Notes: generated from the sequence alone by a model not told the origin. Numbered from the stretch's first letter, positions 1 to 12,236 are shown. The stretch: 64,000 bases of DNA from Osmia lignaria lignaria (GCF_051020975.1 NW_027478158.1:13082001-13146000), one strand, 5' to 3'. Translations and numbers: made by a program.

Positions 1-64
1 GTAGGAAACTTAATTCTCTACAAAAAAGGTCTCTTAACATTTTGCCATAGCTCGCTTCGTTTCC

Positions 65-86
65 GAGATATTTGCAGATATATCTC
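65..86. other. Short inverted repeat GAGATA / TATCTC
   Basis: GAGATA (65-70) and TATCTC (81-86) are perfect reverse complements separated by 10 bp, so they could form a small 6-bp-stem hairpin. The arrangement is present in most units. The stem is short and A+T rich; this may only reflect how often GAGATA and TATCTC occur throughout the unit. Confidence 0.45.
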
Positions 87-99
87 AAGGGAAGGGGCC
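74..99 (+). repeat. Internal short repeat, copy 1, inside the satellite unit
   Basis: The 26 bp starting GCAGAT and ending AAGGGGCC match bases 188-213 of the same unit. In the common form, which has TTTATCTC after GCAGA, 23 of 26 positions agree; this unit has TATATCTC and so differs at one more. The offset of 114 bp holds in every standard unit. The two copies suggest either that the unit grew by duplication of a smaller module or simple convergence; nothing else at this offset aligns well. The repeat matters because one unit (52776-53211) recombined through it. Confidence 0.85.
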
Positions 100-120
100 T
101 GACGGACATATTTCGAGATA

Positions 121-146
121 TTTCTTCTTCTTGTTGTTCTTCTTCT
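121..146 (+). repeat. Pyrimidine-rich TTC/TTG tract within the unit
   Basis: These 26 bp are pyrimidine except for two G residues, built as TTCTTCTTCT, TGTTG, TTCTTCTTCT. The 10-bp direct repeats flanking a 5-bp spacer explain the 15-bp deletions at 14490-14796 and 16729-17035, and the TTC units explain the 3-bp deletions in domain V. The tract is followed by GCACAG, so on the + strand it looks like a polypyrimidine tract with a 3' splice acceptor; nothing shows that it is used. Confidence 0.9.
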
Positions 147-187
147 GCACAGCTAAACTGGAAGTGGCATTTCCAGCTCGCAATAGT

Positions 188-213
188 GCAGAGTTATCTC
201 AAAGAAAGGGGCC
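188..213 (+). repeat. Internal short repeat, copy 2, inside the satellite unit
   Basis: This is the partner of 74-99 at an offset of 114 bp. It reads GCAGAGTTATCTCAAAG followed by AAAGGGGCC. Copy-specific bases (G after GCAGA, and A in place of G at two positions after CTCAA) let the two copies be told apart in recombinant units. Confidence 0.85.
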
Positions 214-275
214 ACGGTGTTTCTGTATCTCTATTATGTTGGTGCGGCTTCGGAACTTTTAAATATCTTGATATA

Positions 276-299
276 TCTCGAGAACTACGCATCTGATCA
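276..299. other. Palindrome pair TCTCGAGA and TGATCA near the unit end
   Basis: TCTCGAGA (276-283, containing CTCGAG) and TGATCA (294-299) are perfect palindromes 10 bp apart. The first is lost in the domain II-V end-haplotype, which reads CTCGAAAAC, and the second is lost in the domain III variant TCTGATAAAA. The sites therefore mark sub-families and would give 322-bp ladders in a restriction digest. Confidence 0.8.
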
Positions 300-349
300 A
301 AAAACATTATAGAACATAAAAAGTAGGAAACTTAATTCTCTACAAAAAA
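299..349. other. A-tract stretch across the unit junction
   Basis: Three A-tracts of 5-6 A (299-304, 318-322 and 344-349) lie in a 51-bp A+T-rich segment that spans the chosen unit boundary. Their centres are about 18.5 and 26.5 bp apart, roughly 2 and 2.5 helical turns, so they are only partly in phase. Intrinsic curvature is common in satellites; here it is an inference from the tracts alone. Confidence 0.5.
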
Positions 350-3230
350 GGTCTGTTAACATTTTGCCATAGCTCTCTTCGTTTCCGAGATATTTGCAGA
401 TTTATCTCAAGGGAAGGGGCCTGACGGACATATTTCGAGATATTTCTTCTTCTTGTTGTTCTTCTTCTGCACAGCTAAGCTGGAAGTGGCATTTGCGGCT
501 CGCACTAGTGCAGCGTTATCTCAAAGAAAGGGGCCACGGTGTTTCTGTATCTCTATTATGTGGGTGCGGCTTCGGAACTTTTAAATATCTTGATATATCT
601 CGAGAACTACGCATCTGATCAAAAAATATCATAGAACATAAAAAGTAGGAAACTTAATTCTCTACAAAAAAGGTCTCTTAACATTTTGCCATAGCTCGCT
701 TCGTTTCCGAGATATTTGCAGGTTTATCTCAAGAGAAGGGGCCTAACGGACATATTTCGAGATATTTCTTCTTCTTGTTGTTCTTCTTCTGCACAGCTAA
801 GCTGGAAGTGGCATTTGCAGCTCTCAATAGTGCAGAGTTATCTCAAAGAAAGGGGCCACGGTGTTTCTGTATCTCTATTATGTTGGTGCGGCTTCGGAAC
901 TTTTAAATATCTTGATATATCTCGAGAACTGCGCATCTGATCAAAAAATATCATAGAACATAAAAAGTAGGAAACTTAATTCTCTACAAAAAAGGTCTCT
1001 TAACATTTTGCCATAGCTCGCTTCGTTTCCGAGATATTTGCAGATTTATCTCAAGGGAAGGGGCCTAACGGACATATTTCGAGATATTTCTTCTTCTTGT
1101 TGTTCTTCTTCTGCACAGCTAAACTGGAAGTGGCATTTCCAGCTCGCAATAGTGCAGAGTTATCTCAAAGAAAGGGGCCACGGTGTTTCTGTATCTCTAT
1201 TATGTTGGTGCGGCTTCGGAACTTTTAAATATCTTGCTATATCTCGAGAACTACGCATCTGATCAAAAAATATCATAGAACATAAAAAGCAGGAAACTTG
1301 ATTCTCTACAAAAAAGGTCTCTTAACATTTTGCCATAGCTCTCTTCGTTTCCGAGATATTTGCAGATTTATCTCAACGGAAGGGGCCTGACGGACATATT
1401 TCGAGATATTTCTTCTTCTTGTTGTTCTTCTTCTGCACAGCTAAGCTGGAAGTGGCATTTGCAGCTCGCAATAGTGCAGAGTTATCTCAAAGAAAGGGGC
1501 CACGGTGTTTCTGTATCTCTATTATGTTGGTGCGGCTTCGGAACTTTTAAATATCTTGATATATCTCGAGAACTGCGCATCTGATCAAAAAATATCATAG
1601 AACATAAAAAGTAGGAAACTTAATTCTCCACAAAAAAGGTCTCTTAACATTTTGCCATAGCTCGCTTCGTTTCCGAGATATTTGCAGATTTATCTCAAGG
1701 GAAGGGGCCTGACGGACATATTTCGAGATATTTCTTCTTCTTGTTGTTCTTCTTCTGCACAGCTAAGCTGGAAGTGGCATTTGCGGCTCGCACTAGTGCA
1801 GCGTTATCTCAAAGAAAGGGGCCACGGTGTTTCTGTATCTCTATTATGTTGGTGCGGCTTCGGAACTTTTAAATATCTTGATATATCTCGAGAACTACGC
1901 ATCTGATCAAAAAATATCATAGAACATAAAAAGTAGGAAACTTAATTCTCTACAAAAAAGGTCTCTTAACATTTTGCCATAGCTCGCTTCGTTTCCGAGA
2001 TATTTGCAGATATATCTCAAGGGAAGGGGCCTGACGGACATATTTCGAGATATTTCTTCTTCTTGTTGTTCTTCTTCTGCACAGCTAAACTGGAAGTGGC
2101 ATTTCCAGCTCGCAATAGTGCAGAGTTATCTCAAAGAAAGGGGCCACGGTGTTTCTGTATCTCTATTATGTTGGTGCGGCTTCGGAACTTTTAAATATCT
2201 TGATATATCTCGAGAACTACGCATCTGATCAAAAAACATTATAGAACATAAAAAGTAGGAAACTTAATTCTCTACAAAAAAGGTCTCTTAACATTTTGCC
2301 ATAGCTCGCTTCGTTTCCGAGATATTTGCAGATTTATCTCAAGGGAAGGGGCCTGACGGACATATTTCGAGATATTTCTTCTTCTTGTTGTTCTTCTTCT
2401 GCACAGCTAAGCTGGAAGTGGCATTTGCAGCTCGCAATAGTGCAGAGTTATCTCAAAGAAAGGGGCCACGGTGTTTCTGTATCTCTATTATGTGGGTGCG
2501 GCTTCGGAACTTTTAAATATCTTGCTATATCTCGAGAACTACGCATCTGATCAAAAAATATCATAGAACATAAAAAGCAGGAAACTTGATTCTCTACAAA
2601 AAAGGTCTCTTAACATTTTGCCATAGCTCTCTTCGTTTCCGAGATATTTGCAGATTTATCTCAAGGGAAGGGGCCTAACGGACATATTTCGAGATATTTC
2701 TTCTTCTTGTTGTTCTTCTTCTGCACAGCTAAGCTGGAAGTGGCATTTGTAGCTCGCAATAGTGCAGAGTTATCTCAAAGAAAGGGGCCATGGTGTTTCT
2801 GTATCTCTATTATGTTGGTGCGGCTTCGGACCTTTTAAATATCTTGATATATCTCGAGAACTGCGCATCTGATCAAAAAATATCATAGAACATAAAAAGT
2901 AGGAAACTTAATTCTCTACAAAAAAGGTCTCTTAACATTTTGCCATAGCTCGCTTCGTTTCCGAGATATTTGCAGATGTATCTCAAGGGAAGGGGCCTGA
3001 CGGACATATTTCGAGATATTTCTTCTTCTTGTTGTTCTTCTTCTGCACAGCTAAGCTGGAAGTGGCATTTGCGGCTCGCACTAGTGCAGCGTTATCTCAA
3101 AGAAAGGGGCCACGGTGTTTCTGTATCTCTATTATGTTGGTGCGGCTTCGGAACTTTTAAATATCTTGATATATCTCGAGAACTACGCATCTGATCAAAA
3201 AATATCATAGAACATAAAAAGTAGGAAACA

Positions 3231-5553
3231 TAATTCTCTACAAAAAAGGTCTCTTAACATTTTGCCATAGCTCGCTTCGTTTCCGAGATATTTGCAGATT
3301 TATCTCAAGGGAAGGGGCCTGACGGACATATTTCGAGATATTTCTTCTTCTTGTTGTTCTTCTTCTGCACAGCTAAGCTGGAAGTGGCATTTGCGGCTCG
3401 CACTAGTGCAGCGTTATCTCAAAGAAAGGGGCCACGGTGTTTCTGTATCTCTATTATGTTGGTGCGGCTTCGGAACTTTTAAATATCTTGATATATCTCG
3501 AGAACTACGCATCTGATCAAAAAATATCATAGAACATAAAAAGTAGGAAACTTAATTCTCTACAAAAAAGGTCTCTTAACATTTTGCCATAGCTCGCTTC
3601 GTTTCCGAGATATTTGCAGATATATCTCAAGGGAAGGGGCCTGACGGACATATTTCGAGATATTTCTTCTTCTTGTTGTTCTTCTTCTGCACAGCTAAAC
3701 TGGAAGTGGCATTTCCAGCTCGCAATAGTGCAGAGTTATCTCAAAGAAAGGGGCCACGGTGTTTCTGTATCTCTATTATGTTGGTGCGGCTTCGGAACTT
3801 TTAAATATCTTGATATATCTCGAGAACTACGCATCTGATCAAAAAACATTATAGAACATAAAAAGTAGGAAACTTAATTCTCTACAAAAAAGGTCTGTTA
3901 ACATTTTGCCATAGCTCTCTTCGTTTCCGAGATATTTGCAGATATATCTCAAGGGAAGGGGCCTGACGGACATATTTCGAGATATTTCTTCTTCTTGTTG
4001 TTCTTCTTCTGCACAGCTAAACTGGAAGTGGCATTTCCAGCTCGCAATAGTGCAGAGTTATCTCAAAGAAAGGGGCCACGGTGTTTCTGTATCTCTATTA
4101 TGTTGGTGCGGCTTCGGAACTTTTAAATATCTTGATATATCTCGAGAACTACGCATCTGATCAAAAAACATTATAGAACATAAAAAGTAGGAAACTTAAT
4201 TCTCTACAAAAAAGGTCTCTTAACATTTTGCCATAGCTCGCTTCGTTTCCGAGATATTTGCAGATTTATCTCAAGGGAAGGGGCCTGACGGACATATTTC
4301 CAGATATTTCTTCTTCTTGTTGTTCTTCTTCTGCACAGCTAAGCTGGAAGTGGCATTTGCAGCTCGCAATAGTGCAGAGTTATCTCAAAGAAAGGGGCCA
4401 CGGTGTTTCTGTATCTCTATTATGTGGGTGCGGCTTCGGAACTTTTAAATATCTTGATATATCTCGAGAACTACGCATCTGATCAAAAAATATCATAGAA
4501 CATAAAAAGTAGGAAACTTAATTCTCTACAAAAAAGGTCTCTTAACATTTTGCCATAGCTCGCTTCGTTTCCGAGATATTTGCAGGTTTATCTCAAGAGA
4601 AGGGGCCTAACGGACATATTTCGAGATATTTCTTCTTCTTGTTGTTCTTCTTCTGCACAGCTAAGCTGGAAGTGGCATTTGCAGCTCTCAATAGTGCAGA
4701 GTTATCTCAAAGAAAGGGGCCACGGTGTTTCTGTATCTCTATTATGTTGGTGCGGCTTCGGAACTTTTAAATATCTTGATATATCTCGAGAACTACGCAT
4801 CTGATCAAAAAATATCATAGAACATAAAAAGCAGGAAACTTGATTCTCTACAAAAAAGGTCTCTTAACATTTTGCCATAGCTCTCTTCGTTTCCGAGATA
4901 TTTGCAGATTTATCTCAAGGGAAGGGGCCTGACGGACATATTTCGAGATATTTCTTCTTCTTGTTGTTCTTCTTCTGCACAGCTAAGCTGGAAGTGGCAT
5001 TTGCAGCTCGCAATAGTGCAGAGTTATCTCAAAGAAAGGGGCCACGGTGTTTCTGTATCTCTATTATGTTGGTGCGGCTTCGGAACTTTTAAATATCTTG
5101 ATATATCTCGAGAACTGCGCATCTGATCAAAAAATATCATAGAACATAAAAAGTAGGAAACTTAATTCTCCACAAAAAAGGTCTCTTAACATTTTGCCAT
5201 AGCTCGCTTCGTTTCCGAGATATTTGCAGATTTATCTCAAGGGAAGGGGCCTGACGGACATATTTCGAGATAATTCTTCTTCTTGTTGTTCTTCTCCTGC
5301 ACAGCTAAACTGGAAGTGGCATTTCGAGCTCGCAATAGTGCAGAGTTATCTCAAAGAAAGGGGCCACGGTGTTTCTGTATCTCTATTATGTTGGTGCGGC
5401 TTCGGAACTTTTAAATATCTTGATATATCTCGAGAACTACGCATCTGATCAAAAAATATCATAGAACATAAAAAGTAGGAAACTTAATTCTCTACAAAAA
5501 AGGTCTCTTAACATTTTGCCATAGCTCGCTTCGTTTCCGAGATATTTGCAGAT
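3231..5553 (+). repeat. 9-unit higher-order repeat block, copy 1
   Basis: This 2323-bp stretch recurs at 6129-8451, an offset of 2898 bp (9 x 322). The two copies share a series of rare variants in the same order: GGTCTGTTAAC, ATTTCCAGATATT, CAGGTTTATCTCAAGAG, and the GATAATTC / TCTCCTGC unit. The only difference I found by eye is A at 4019 against G at 6917. Confidence 0.85.
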
Positions 5554-6794
5554 ATATCTCAAGGGAAGGGGCCTGACGGACATATTTCGAGATATTTCTT
5601 CTTCTTGTTGTTCTTCTTCTGCACAGCTAAACTGGAAGTGGCATTTCCAGCTCGCAATAGTGCAGAGTTATCTCAAAGAAAGGGGCCACGGTGTTTCTGT
5701 ATCTCTATTATGTTGGTGCGGCTTCGGAACTTTTAAATATCTTGATATATCTCGAGAACTACGCATCTGATCAAAAAATATCATAGAACATAAAAAGTAG
5801 GAAACTTAATTCTCTACAAAAAAGGTCTCTTAACATTTTGCCATAGCTCTCTTCGTTTCCGAGATATTTGCAGATTTATCTCAAGGGAAGGGGCCTGACG
5901 GACATATTTCGAGATATTTCTTCTTCTTGTTGTTCTTCTTCTGCACAGCTAAGCTGGAAGTGGCATTTGTAGCTCGCAATAGTGCAGAGTTATCTCAAAG
6001 AAAGGGGCCACGGTGTTTCTGTATCTCTATTATGTTGGTGCGGCTTCGGAACTTTTAAATATCTTGATATATCTCGAGAACTGCGCATCTGATCAAAAAA
6101 TATCATAGAACATAAAAAGTAGGAAACTTAATTCTCTACAAAAAAGGTCTCTTAACATTTTGCCATAGCTCGCTTCGTTTCCGAGATATTTGCAGATTTA
6201 TCTCAAGGGAAGGGGCCTGACGGACATATTTCGAGATATTTCTTCTTCTTGTTGTTCTTCTTCTGCACAGCTAAGCTGGAAGTGGCATTTGCGGCTCGCA
6301 CTAGTGCAGCGTTATCTCAAAGAAAGGGGCCACGGTGTTTCTGTATCTCTATTATGTTGGTGCGGCTTCGGAACTTTTAAATATCTTGATATATCTCGAG
6401 AACTACGCATCTGATCAAAAAATATCATAGAACATAAAAAGTAGGAAACTTAATTCTCTACAAAAAAGGTCTCTTAACATTTTGCCATAGCTCGCTTCGT
6501 TTCCGAGATATTTGCAGATATATCTCAAGGGAAGGGGCCTGACGGACATATTTCGAGATATTTCTTCTTCTTGTTGTTCTTCTTCTGCACAGCTAAACTG
6601 GAAGTGGCATTTCCAGCTCGCAATAGTGCAGAGTTATCTCAAAGAAAGGGGCCACGGTGTTTCTGTATCTCTATTATGTTGGTGCGGCTTCGGAACTTTT
6701 AAATATCTTGATATATCTCGAGAACTACGCATCTGATCAAAAAACATTATAGAACATAAAAAGTAGGAAACTTAATTCTCTACAAAAAAGGTCT
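5485..6794 (+). repeat. 16-unit-offset block, copy 1
   Basis: This 1310-bp segment recurs at 10637-11946, an offset of 5152 bp (16 x 322), with no difference found by eye. It contains a unit with TTTGTAGCTCG, where the usual open frame is broken by TAG. It overlaps the 9-unit block at 6129-8451, so the two duplication periods are superimposed. Confidence 0.8.
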
Positions 6795-8451
6795 GTTAAC
6801 ATTTTGCCATAGCTCTCTTCGTTTCCGAGATATTTGCAGATATATCTCAAGGGAAGGGGCCTGACGGACATATTTCGAGATATTTCTTCTTCTTGTTGTT
6901 CTTCTTCTGCACAGCTGAACTGGAAGTGGCATTTCCAGCTCGCAATAGTGCAGAGTTATCTCAAAGAAAGGGGCCACGGTGTTTCTGTATCTCTATTATG
7001 TTGGTGCGGCTTCGGAACTTTTAAATATCTTGATATATCTCGAGAACTACGCATCTGATCAAAAAACATTATAGAACATAAAAAGTAGGAAACTTAATTC
7101 TCTACAAAAAAGGTCTCTTAACATTTTGCCATAGCTCGCTTCGTTTCCGAGATATTTGCAGATTTATCTCAAGGGAAGGGGCCTGACGGACATATTTCCA
7201 GATATTTCTTCTTCTTGTTGTTCTTCTTCTGCACAGCTAAGCTGGAAGTGGCATTTGCAGCTCGCAATAGTGCAGAGTTATCTCAAAGAAAGGGGCCACG
7301 GTGTTTCTGTATCTCTATTATGTGGGTGCGGCTTCGGAACTTTTAAATATCTTGATATATCTCGAGAACTACGCATCTGATCAAAAAATATCATAGAACA
7401 TAAAAAGTAGGAAACTTAATTCTCTACAAAAAAGGTCTCTTAACATTTTGCCATAGCTCGCTTCGTTTCCGAGATATTTGCAGGTTTATCTCAAGAGAAG
7501 GGGCCTAACGGACATATTTCGAGATATTTCTTCTTCTTGTTGTTCTTCTTCTGCACAGCTAAGCTGGAAGTGGCATTTGCAGCTCTCAATAGTGCAGAGT
7601 TATCTCAAAGAAAGGGGCCACGGTGTTTCTGTATCTCTATTATGTTGGTGCGGCTTCGGAACTTTTAAATATCTTGATATATCTCGAGAACTACGCATCT
7701 GATCAAAAAATATCATAGAACATAAAAAGCAGGAAACTTGATTCTCTACAAAAAAGGTCTCTTAACATTTTGCCATAGCTCTCTTCGTTTCCGAGATATT
7801 TGCAGATTTATCTCAAGGGAAGGGGCCTGACGGACATATTTCGAGATATTTCTTCTTCTTGTTGTTCTTCTTCTGCACAGCTAAGCTGGAAGTGGCATTT
7901 GCAGCTCGCAATAGTGCAGAGTTATCTCAAAGAAAGGGGCCACGGTGTTTCTGTATCTCTATTATGTTGGTGCGGCTTCGGAACTTTTAAATATCTTGAT
8001 ATATCTCGAGAACTGCGCATCTGATCAAAAAATATCATAGAACATAAAAAGTAGGAAACTTAATTCTCCACAAAAAAGGTCTCTTAACATTTTGCCATAG
8101 CTCGCTTCGTTTCCGAGATATTTGCAGATTTATCTCAAGGGAAGGGGCCTGACGGACATATTTCGAGATAATTCTTCTTCTTGTTGTTCTTCTCCTGCAC
8201 AGCTAAACTGGAAGTGGCATTTCGAGCTCGCAATAGTGCAGAGTTATCTCAAAGAAAGGGGCCACGGTGTTTCTGTATCTCTATTATGTTGGTGCGGCTT
8301 CGGAACTTTTAAATATCTTGATATATCTCGAGAACTACGCATCTGATCAAAAAATATCATAGAACATAAAAAGTAGGAAACTTAATTCTCTACAAAAAAG
8401 GTCTCTTAACATTTTGCCATAGCTCGCTTCGTTTCCGAGATATTTGCAGAT
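6129..8451 (+). repeat. 9-unit higher-order repeat block, copy 2
   Basis: This is the second copy of 3231-5553. It ends where the following unit changes to the haplotype with GGGGCATGACGG. The single G at 6917 (CTGAACTGG) removes a stop on the minus strand and so opens a spurious 65-codon frame there. Confidence 0.85.
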
Positions 8452-10082
8452 TTATCTCAAGGGAAGGGGCATGACGGACATATTTCGAGATATTTCTTCT
8501 TCTTGTTGTTCTTCTTCTGCACAGCTAAGCTGGAAGTGGCATTTGCGGCTCGCACTAGTGCAGAGTTATCTCAAAGAAAGGGGCCACGGTGTTTCTGTAT
8601 CTCTATTATGTTGGTGCGGCTTCGGAACTTTTAAATATCTTGATATATCTCGAGAACTACGCATCTGATCAAAAAATATCATAGAACATAAAAAGTAGGA
8701 AACTTAATTCTCTACAAAAAAGGTCTGTTAACATTTTGCCATAGCTCTCTTCGTTTCCGAGATATTTGCAGATTTATCTCAAGGGAAGGGGCCTGACGGA
8801 CATATTTCGAGATATTTCTTCTTCTTGTTGTTCTTCTTCTGCACAGCTAAGCTGGAAGTGGCATTTGCGGCTCGCACTAGTGCAGCGTTATCTCAAAGAA
8901 AGGGGCCACGGTGTTTCTGTATCTCTATTATGTTGGTGCGGCTTCGGAACTTTTAAATATCTTGATATATCTCGAGAACTACGCATCTGATCAAAAAATA
9001 TCATAGAACATAAAAAGTAGGAAACTTAATTCTCTACAAAAAAGGTCTCTTAACATTTTGCCATAGCTCGCTTCGTTTCCGAGATATTTGCAGATATATC
9101 TCAAGGGAAGGGGCCTGACGGACATATTTCGAGATATTTCTTCTTCTTGTTGTTCTTCTTCTGCACAGCTAAACTGGAAGTGGCATTTCCAGCTCGCAAT
9201 AGTGCAGAGTTATCTCAAAGAAAGGGGCCACGGTGTTTCTGTATCTCTATTATGTTGGTGCGGCTTCGGAACTTTTAAATATCTTGATATATCTCGAGAA
9301 CTACGCATCTGATCAAAAAACATTATAGAACGTAAAAAGTAGGAAACTTAATTCTCTACAAAAAAGGTCTCTTAACATTTTGCCATAGCTCGCTTCGTTT
9401 CCGAGATATTTGCAGATTTATCTCAAGGGAAGGGGCCTGACGGACATATTTCGAGATATTTCTTCTTCTTGTTGTTCTTCTTCTGCACAGCTAAGCTGGA
9501 AGTGGCATTTGCAGCTCGCAATAGTGCAGAGTTATCTCAAAGAAAGGGGCCACGGTGTTTCTGTATCTCTATTATGTGGGTGCGGCTTCGGAACTTTTAA
9601 ATATCTTGATATATCTCGAGAACTACGCATCTGATCAAAAAATATCATAGAACATAAAAAGTAGGAAACTTAATTCTCTACAAAAAAGGTCTCTTAACAT
9701 TTTGCCATAGCTCGCTTCGTTTCCGAGATATTTGCAGGTTTATCTCAAGAGAAGGGGCCTAACGGACATATTTCGAGATATTTCTTCTTCTTGTTGTTCT
9801 TCTTCTGCACAGCTAAGCTGGAAGTGGCATTTGCAGCTCGCAATAGTGCAGAGTTATCTCAAAGAAAGGGGCCACGGTGTTTCTGTATCTCTATTATGTT
9901 GGTGCGGCTTCGGAACTTTTAAATATCTTGATATATCTCGAGAACTGCGCATCTGATCAAAAAATATCATAGAACATAAAAAGTAGGAAACTTAATTCTC
10001 TACAAAAAAGGTCTCTTAACATTTTGCCATAGCTCGCTTCGTTTCCGAGATATTTGCAGATTTATCTCAAGGGAAGGGGCCT
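8373..10082 (+). repeat. 12-unit higher-order repeat block, copy 1
   Basis: Five units plus the start of a sixth recur at 12237-13945. The offset is 3864 bp (12 x 322) up to about 8411, then 3863 bp because of a 1-bp deletion in copy 2. The first unit carries the rare GGGGCATGACGG. Differences found: the 1-bp deletion near 12280, G at 9332 against A at 13195, and A at 9966 against G at 13829. Confidence 0.85.
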
Positions 10083-10636
10083 GACGGACATATTTCGAGA
10101 TAATTCTTCTTCTTGTTGTTCTTCTCCTGCACAGCTAAACTGGAAGTGGCATTTCCAGCTCGCAATAGTGCAGAGTTATCTCAAAGAAAGGGGCCACGGT
10201 GTTTCTGTATCTCTATTATGTTGGTGCGGCTTCGGAACTTTTAAATATCTTGATATATCTCGAGAACTACGCATCTGATCAAAAAATATCATAGAACATA
10301 AAAAGCAGGAAACTTGATTCTCTACAAAAAAGGTCTCTTAACATTTTGCCATAGCTCTCTTCGTTTCCGAGATATTTGCAGATTTATCTCAAGGGAAGGG
10401 GCCTAACGGACATATTTCGAGATATTTCTTCTTCTTGTTGTTCTTCTTCTGCACAGCTAAGCTGGAAGTGGCATTTGCGGCTCGCACTAGTGCAGCGTTA
10501 TCTCAAAGAAAGGGGCCACGGTGTTTCTGTATCTCTATTATGTTGGTGCGGCTTCGGAACTTTTAAATATCTTGATATATCTCGAGAACTACGCATCTGA
10601 TCAAAAAATATCATAGAACATAAAAAGTAGGAAACA

Positions 10637-11946
10637 TAATTCTCTACAAAAAAGGTCTCTTAACATTTTGCCATAGCTCGCTTCGTTTCCGAGATATTTG
10701 CAGATATATCTCAAGGGAAGGGGCCTGACGGACATATTTCGAGATATTTCTTCTTCTTGTTGTTCTTCTTCTGCACAGCTAAACTGGAAGTGGCATTTCC
10801 AGCTCGCAATAGTGCAGAGTTATCTCAAAGAAAGGGGCCACGGTGTTTCTGTATCTCTATTATGTTGGTGCGGCTTCGGAACTTTTAAATATCTTGATAT
10901 ATCTCGAGAACTACGCATCTGATCAAAAAATATCATAGAACATAAAAAGTAGGAAACTTAATTCTCTACAAAAAAGGTCTCTTAACATTTTGCCATAGCT
11001 CTCTTCGTTTCCGAGATATTTGCAGATTTATCTCAAGGGAAGGGGCCTGACGGACATATTTCGAGATATTTCTTCTTCTTGTTGTTCTTCTTCTGCACAG
11101 CTAAGCTGGAAGTGGCATTTGTAGCTCGCAATAGTGCAGAGTTATCTCAAAGAAAGGGGCCACGGTGTTTCTGTATCTCTATTATGTTGGTGCGGCTTCG
11201 GAACTTTTAAATATCTTGATATATCTCGAGAACTGCGCATCTGATCAAAAAATATCATAGAACATAAAAAGTAGGAAACTTAATTCTCTACAAAAAAGGT
11301 CTCTTAACATTTTGCCATAGCTCGCTTCGTTTCCGAGATATTTGCAGATTTATCTCAAGGGAAGGGGCCTGACGGACATATTTCGAGATATTTCTTCTTC
11401 TTGTTGTTCTTCTTCTGCACAGCTAAGCTGGAAGTGGCATTTGCGGCTCGCACTAGTGCAGCGTTATCTCAAAGAAAGGGGCCACGGTGTTTCTGTATCT
11501 CTATTATGTTGGTGCGGCTTCGGAACTTTTAAATATCTTGATATATCTCGAGAACTACGCATCTGATCAAAAAATATCATAGAACATAAAAAGTAGGAAA
11601 CTTAATTCTCTACAAAAAAGGTCTCTTAACATTTTGCCATAGCTCGCTTCGTTTCCGAGATATTTGCAGATATATCTCAAGGGAAGGGGCCTGACGGACA
11701 TATTTCGAGATATTTCTTCTTCTTGTTGTTCTTCTTCTGCACAGCTAAACTGGAAGTGGCATTTCCAGCTCGCAATAGTGCAGAGTTATCTCAAAGAAAG
11801 GGGCCACGGTGTTTCTGTATCTCTATTATGTTGGTGCGGCTTCGGAACTTTTAAATATCTTGATATATCTCGAGAACTACGCATCTGATCAAAAAACATT
11901 ATAGAACATAAAAAGTAGGAAACTTAATTCTCTACAAAAAAGGTCT
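10637..11946 (+). repeat. 16-unit-offset block, copy 2
   Basis: This matches 5485-6794. The match starts just after a T/A difference in GTAGGAAAC(T/A) and ends at the GGTCTCTTAAC / GGTCTGTTAAC difference at 11947. Confidence 0.8.
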
Positions 11947-12236
11947 CTTAACATTTTGCCATAGCTCGCTTCGTTTCCGAGATATTTGCAGATTTATCTC
12001 AAGGGAAGGGGCCTGACGGACATATTTCGAGATATTTCTTCTTCTTGTTGTTCTTCTTCTGCACAGCTAAGCTGGAAGTGGCATTTGCAGCTCGGAATAG
12101 TGCAGAGTTATCTCAAAGAAAGGGGCCACGGTGTTTCTGTATCTCTATTATGTTGGTGCGGCTTCGGAACTTTTAAATATCTTGATATATCTCGAGAACT
12201 ACGCATCTGATCAAAAAATATCATAGAACATAAAAA

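Larger units (their letters stand above)
1..322 (+). repeat. Reference satellite unit (unit 1)
   Basis: This first complete unit serves as the coordinate frame for the sub-features below. It has 63 G and 62 C (38.8% G+C) and 11 CpG. In order it holds an A-tract stretch spanning the unit boundary, a GCTTCGTTTCCGAGATATT segment (53-71), the first copy of an internal 26-bp repeat (74-99), a pyrimidine-rich tract (121-146), the second copy of the internal repeat (188-213), a G+C-richer segment around GGTGCGGCTTCGG (241-253), TTTTAAATATC (257-267), the palindromes TCTCGAGA (276-283) and TGATCA (294-299), then A-rich DNA leading into the next unit. It carries the haplotype with CTAAACTGG, TTTCCAGCTCG and ACATTATAG, which recurs many times in the first 21 kb. 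Confidence 0.95.

Noticed and set aside
53..71. CENP-B box
   Set aside because: The TTCG in GCTTCGTTTCCGAG and in GGCTTCGGAAC is not followed by the required A and CGGG spacing, on either strand.
257..276. TATA-like promoter at TTTTAAATATCTTGATAT
   Set aside because: It is A+T-rich sequence in an A+T-rich unit; there is no downstream gene and no other promoter element to support it.
6780..6977. 65-codon minus-strand frames (here and near 22849, 23493, 51827, 53566, 53873, 54836 and 56120)
   Set aside because: They appear only where a single substitution in or next to CTAA (CTGAAC, GGTAAGC or CAAAAC) removes one minus-strand stop; they are otherwise shadows of the repeat.
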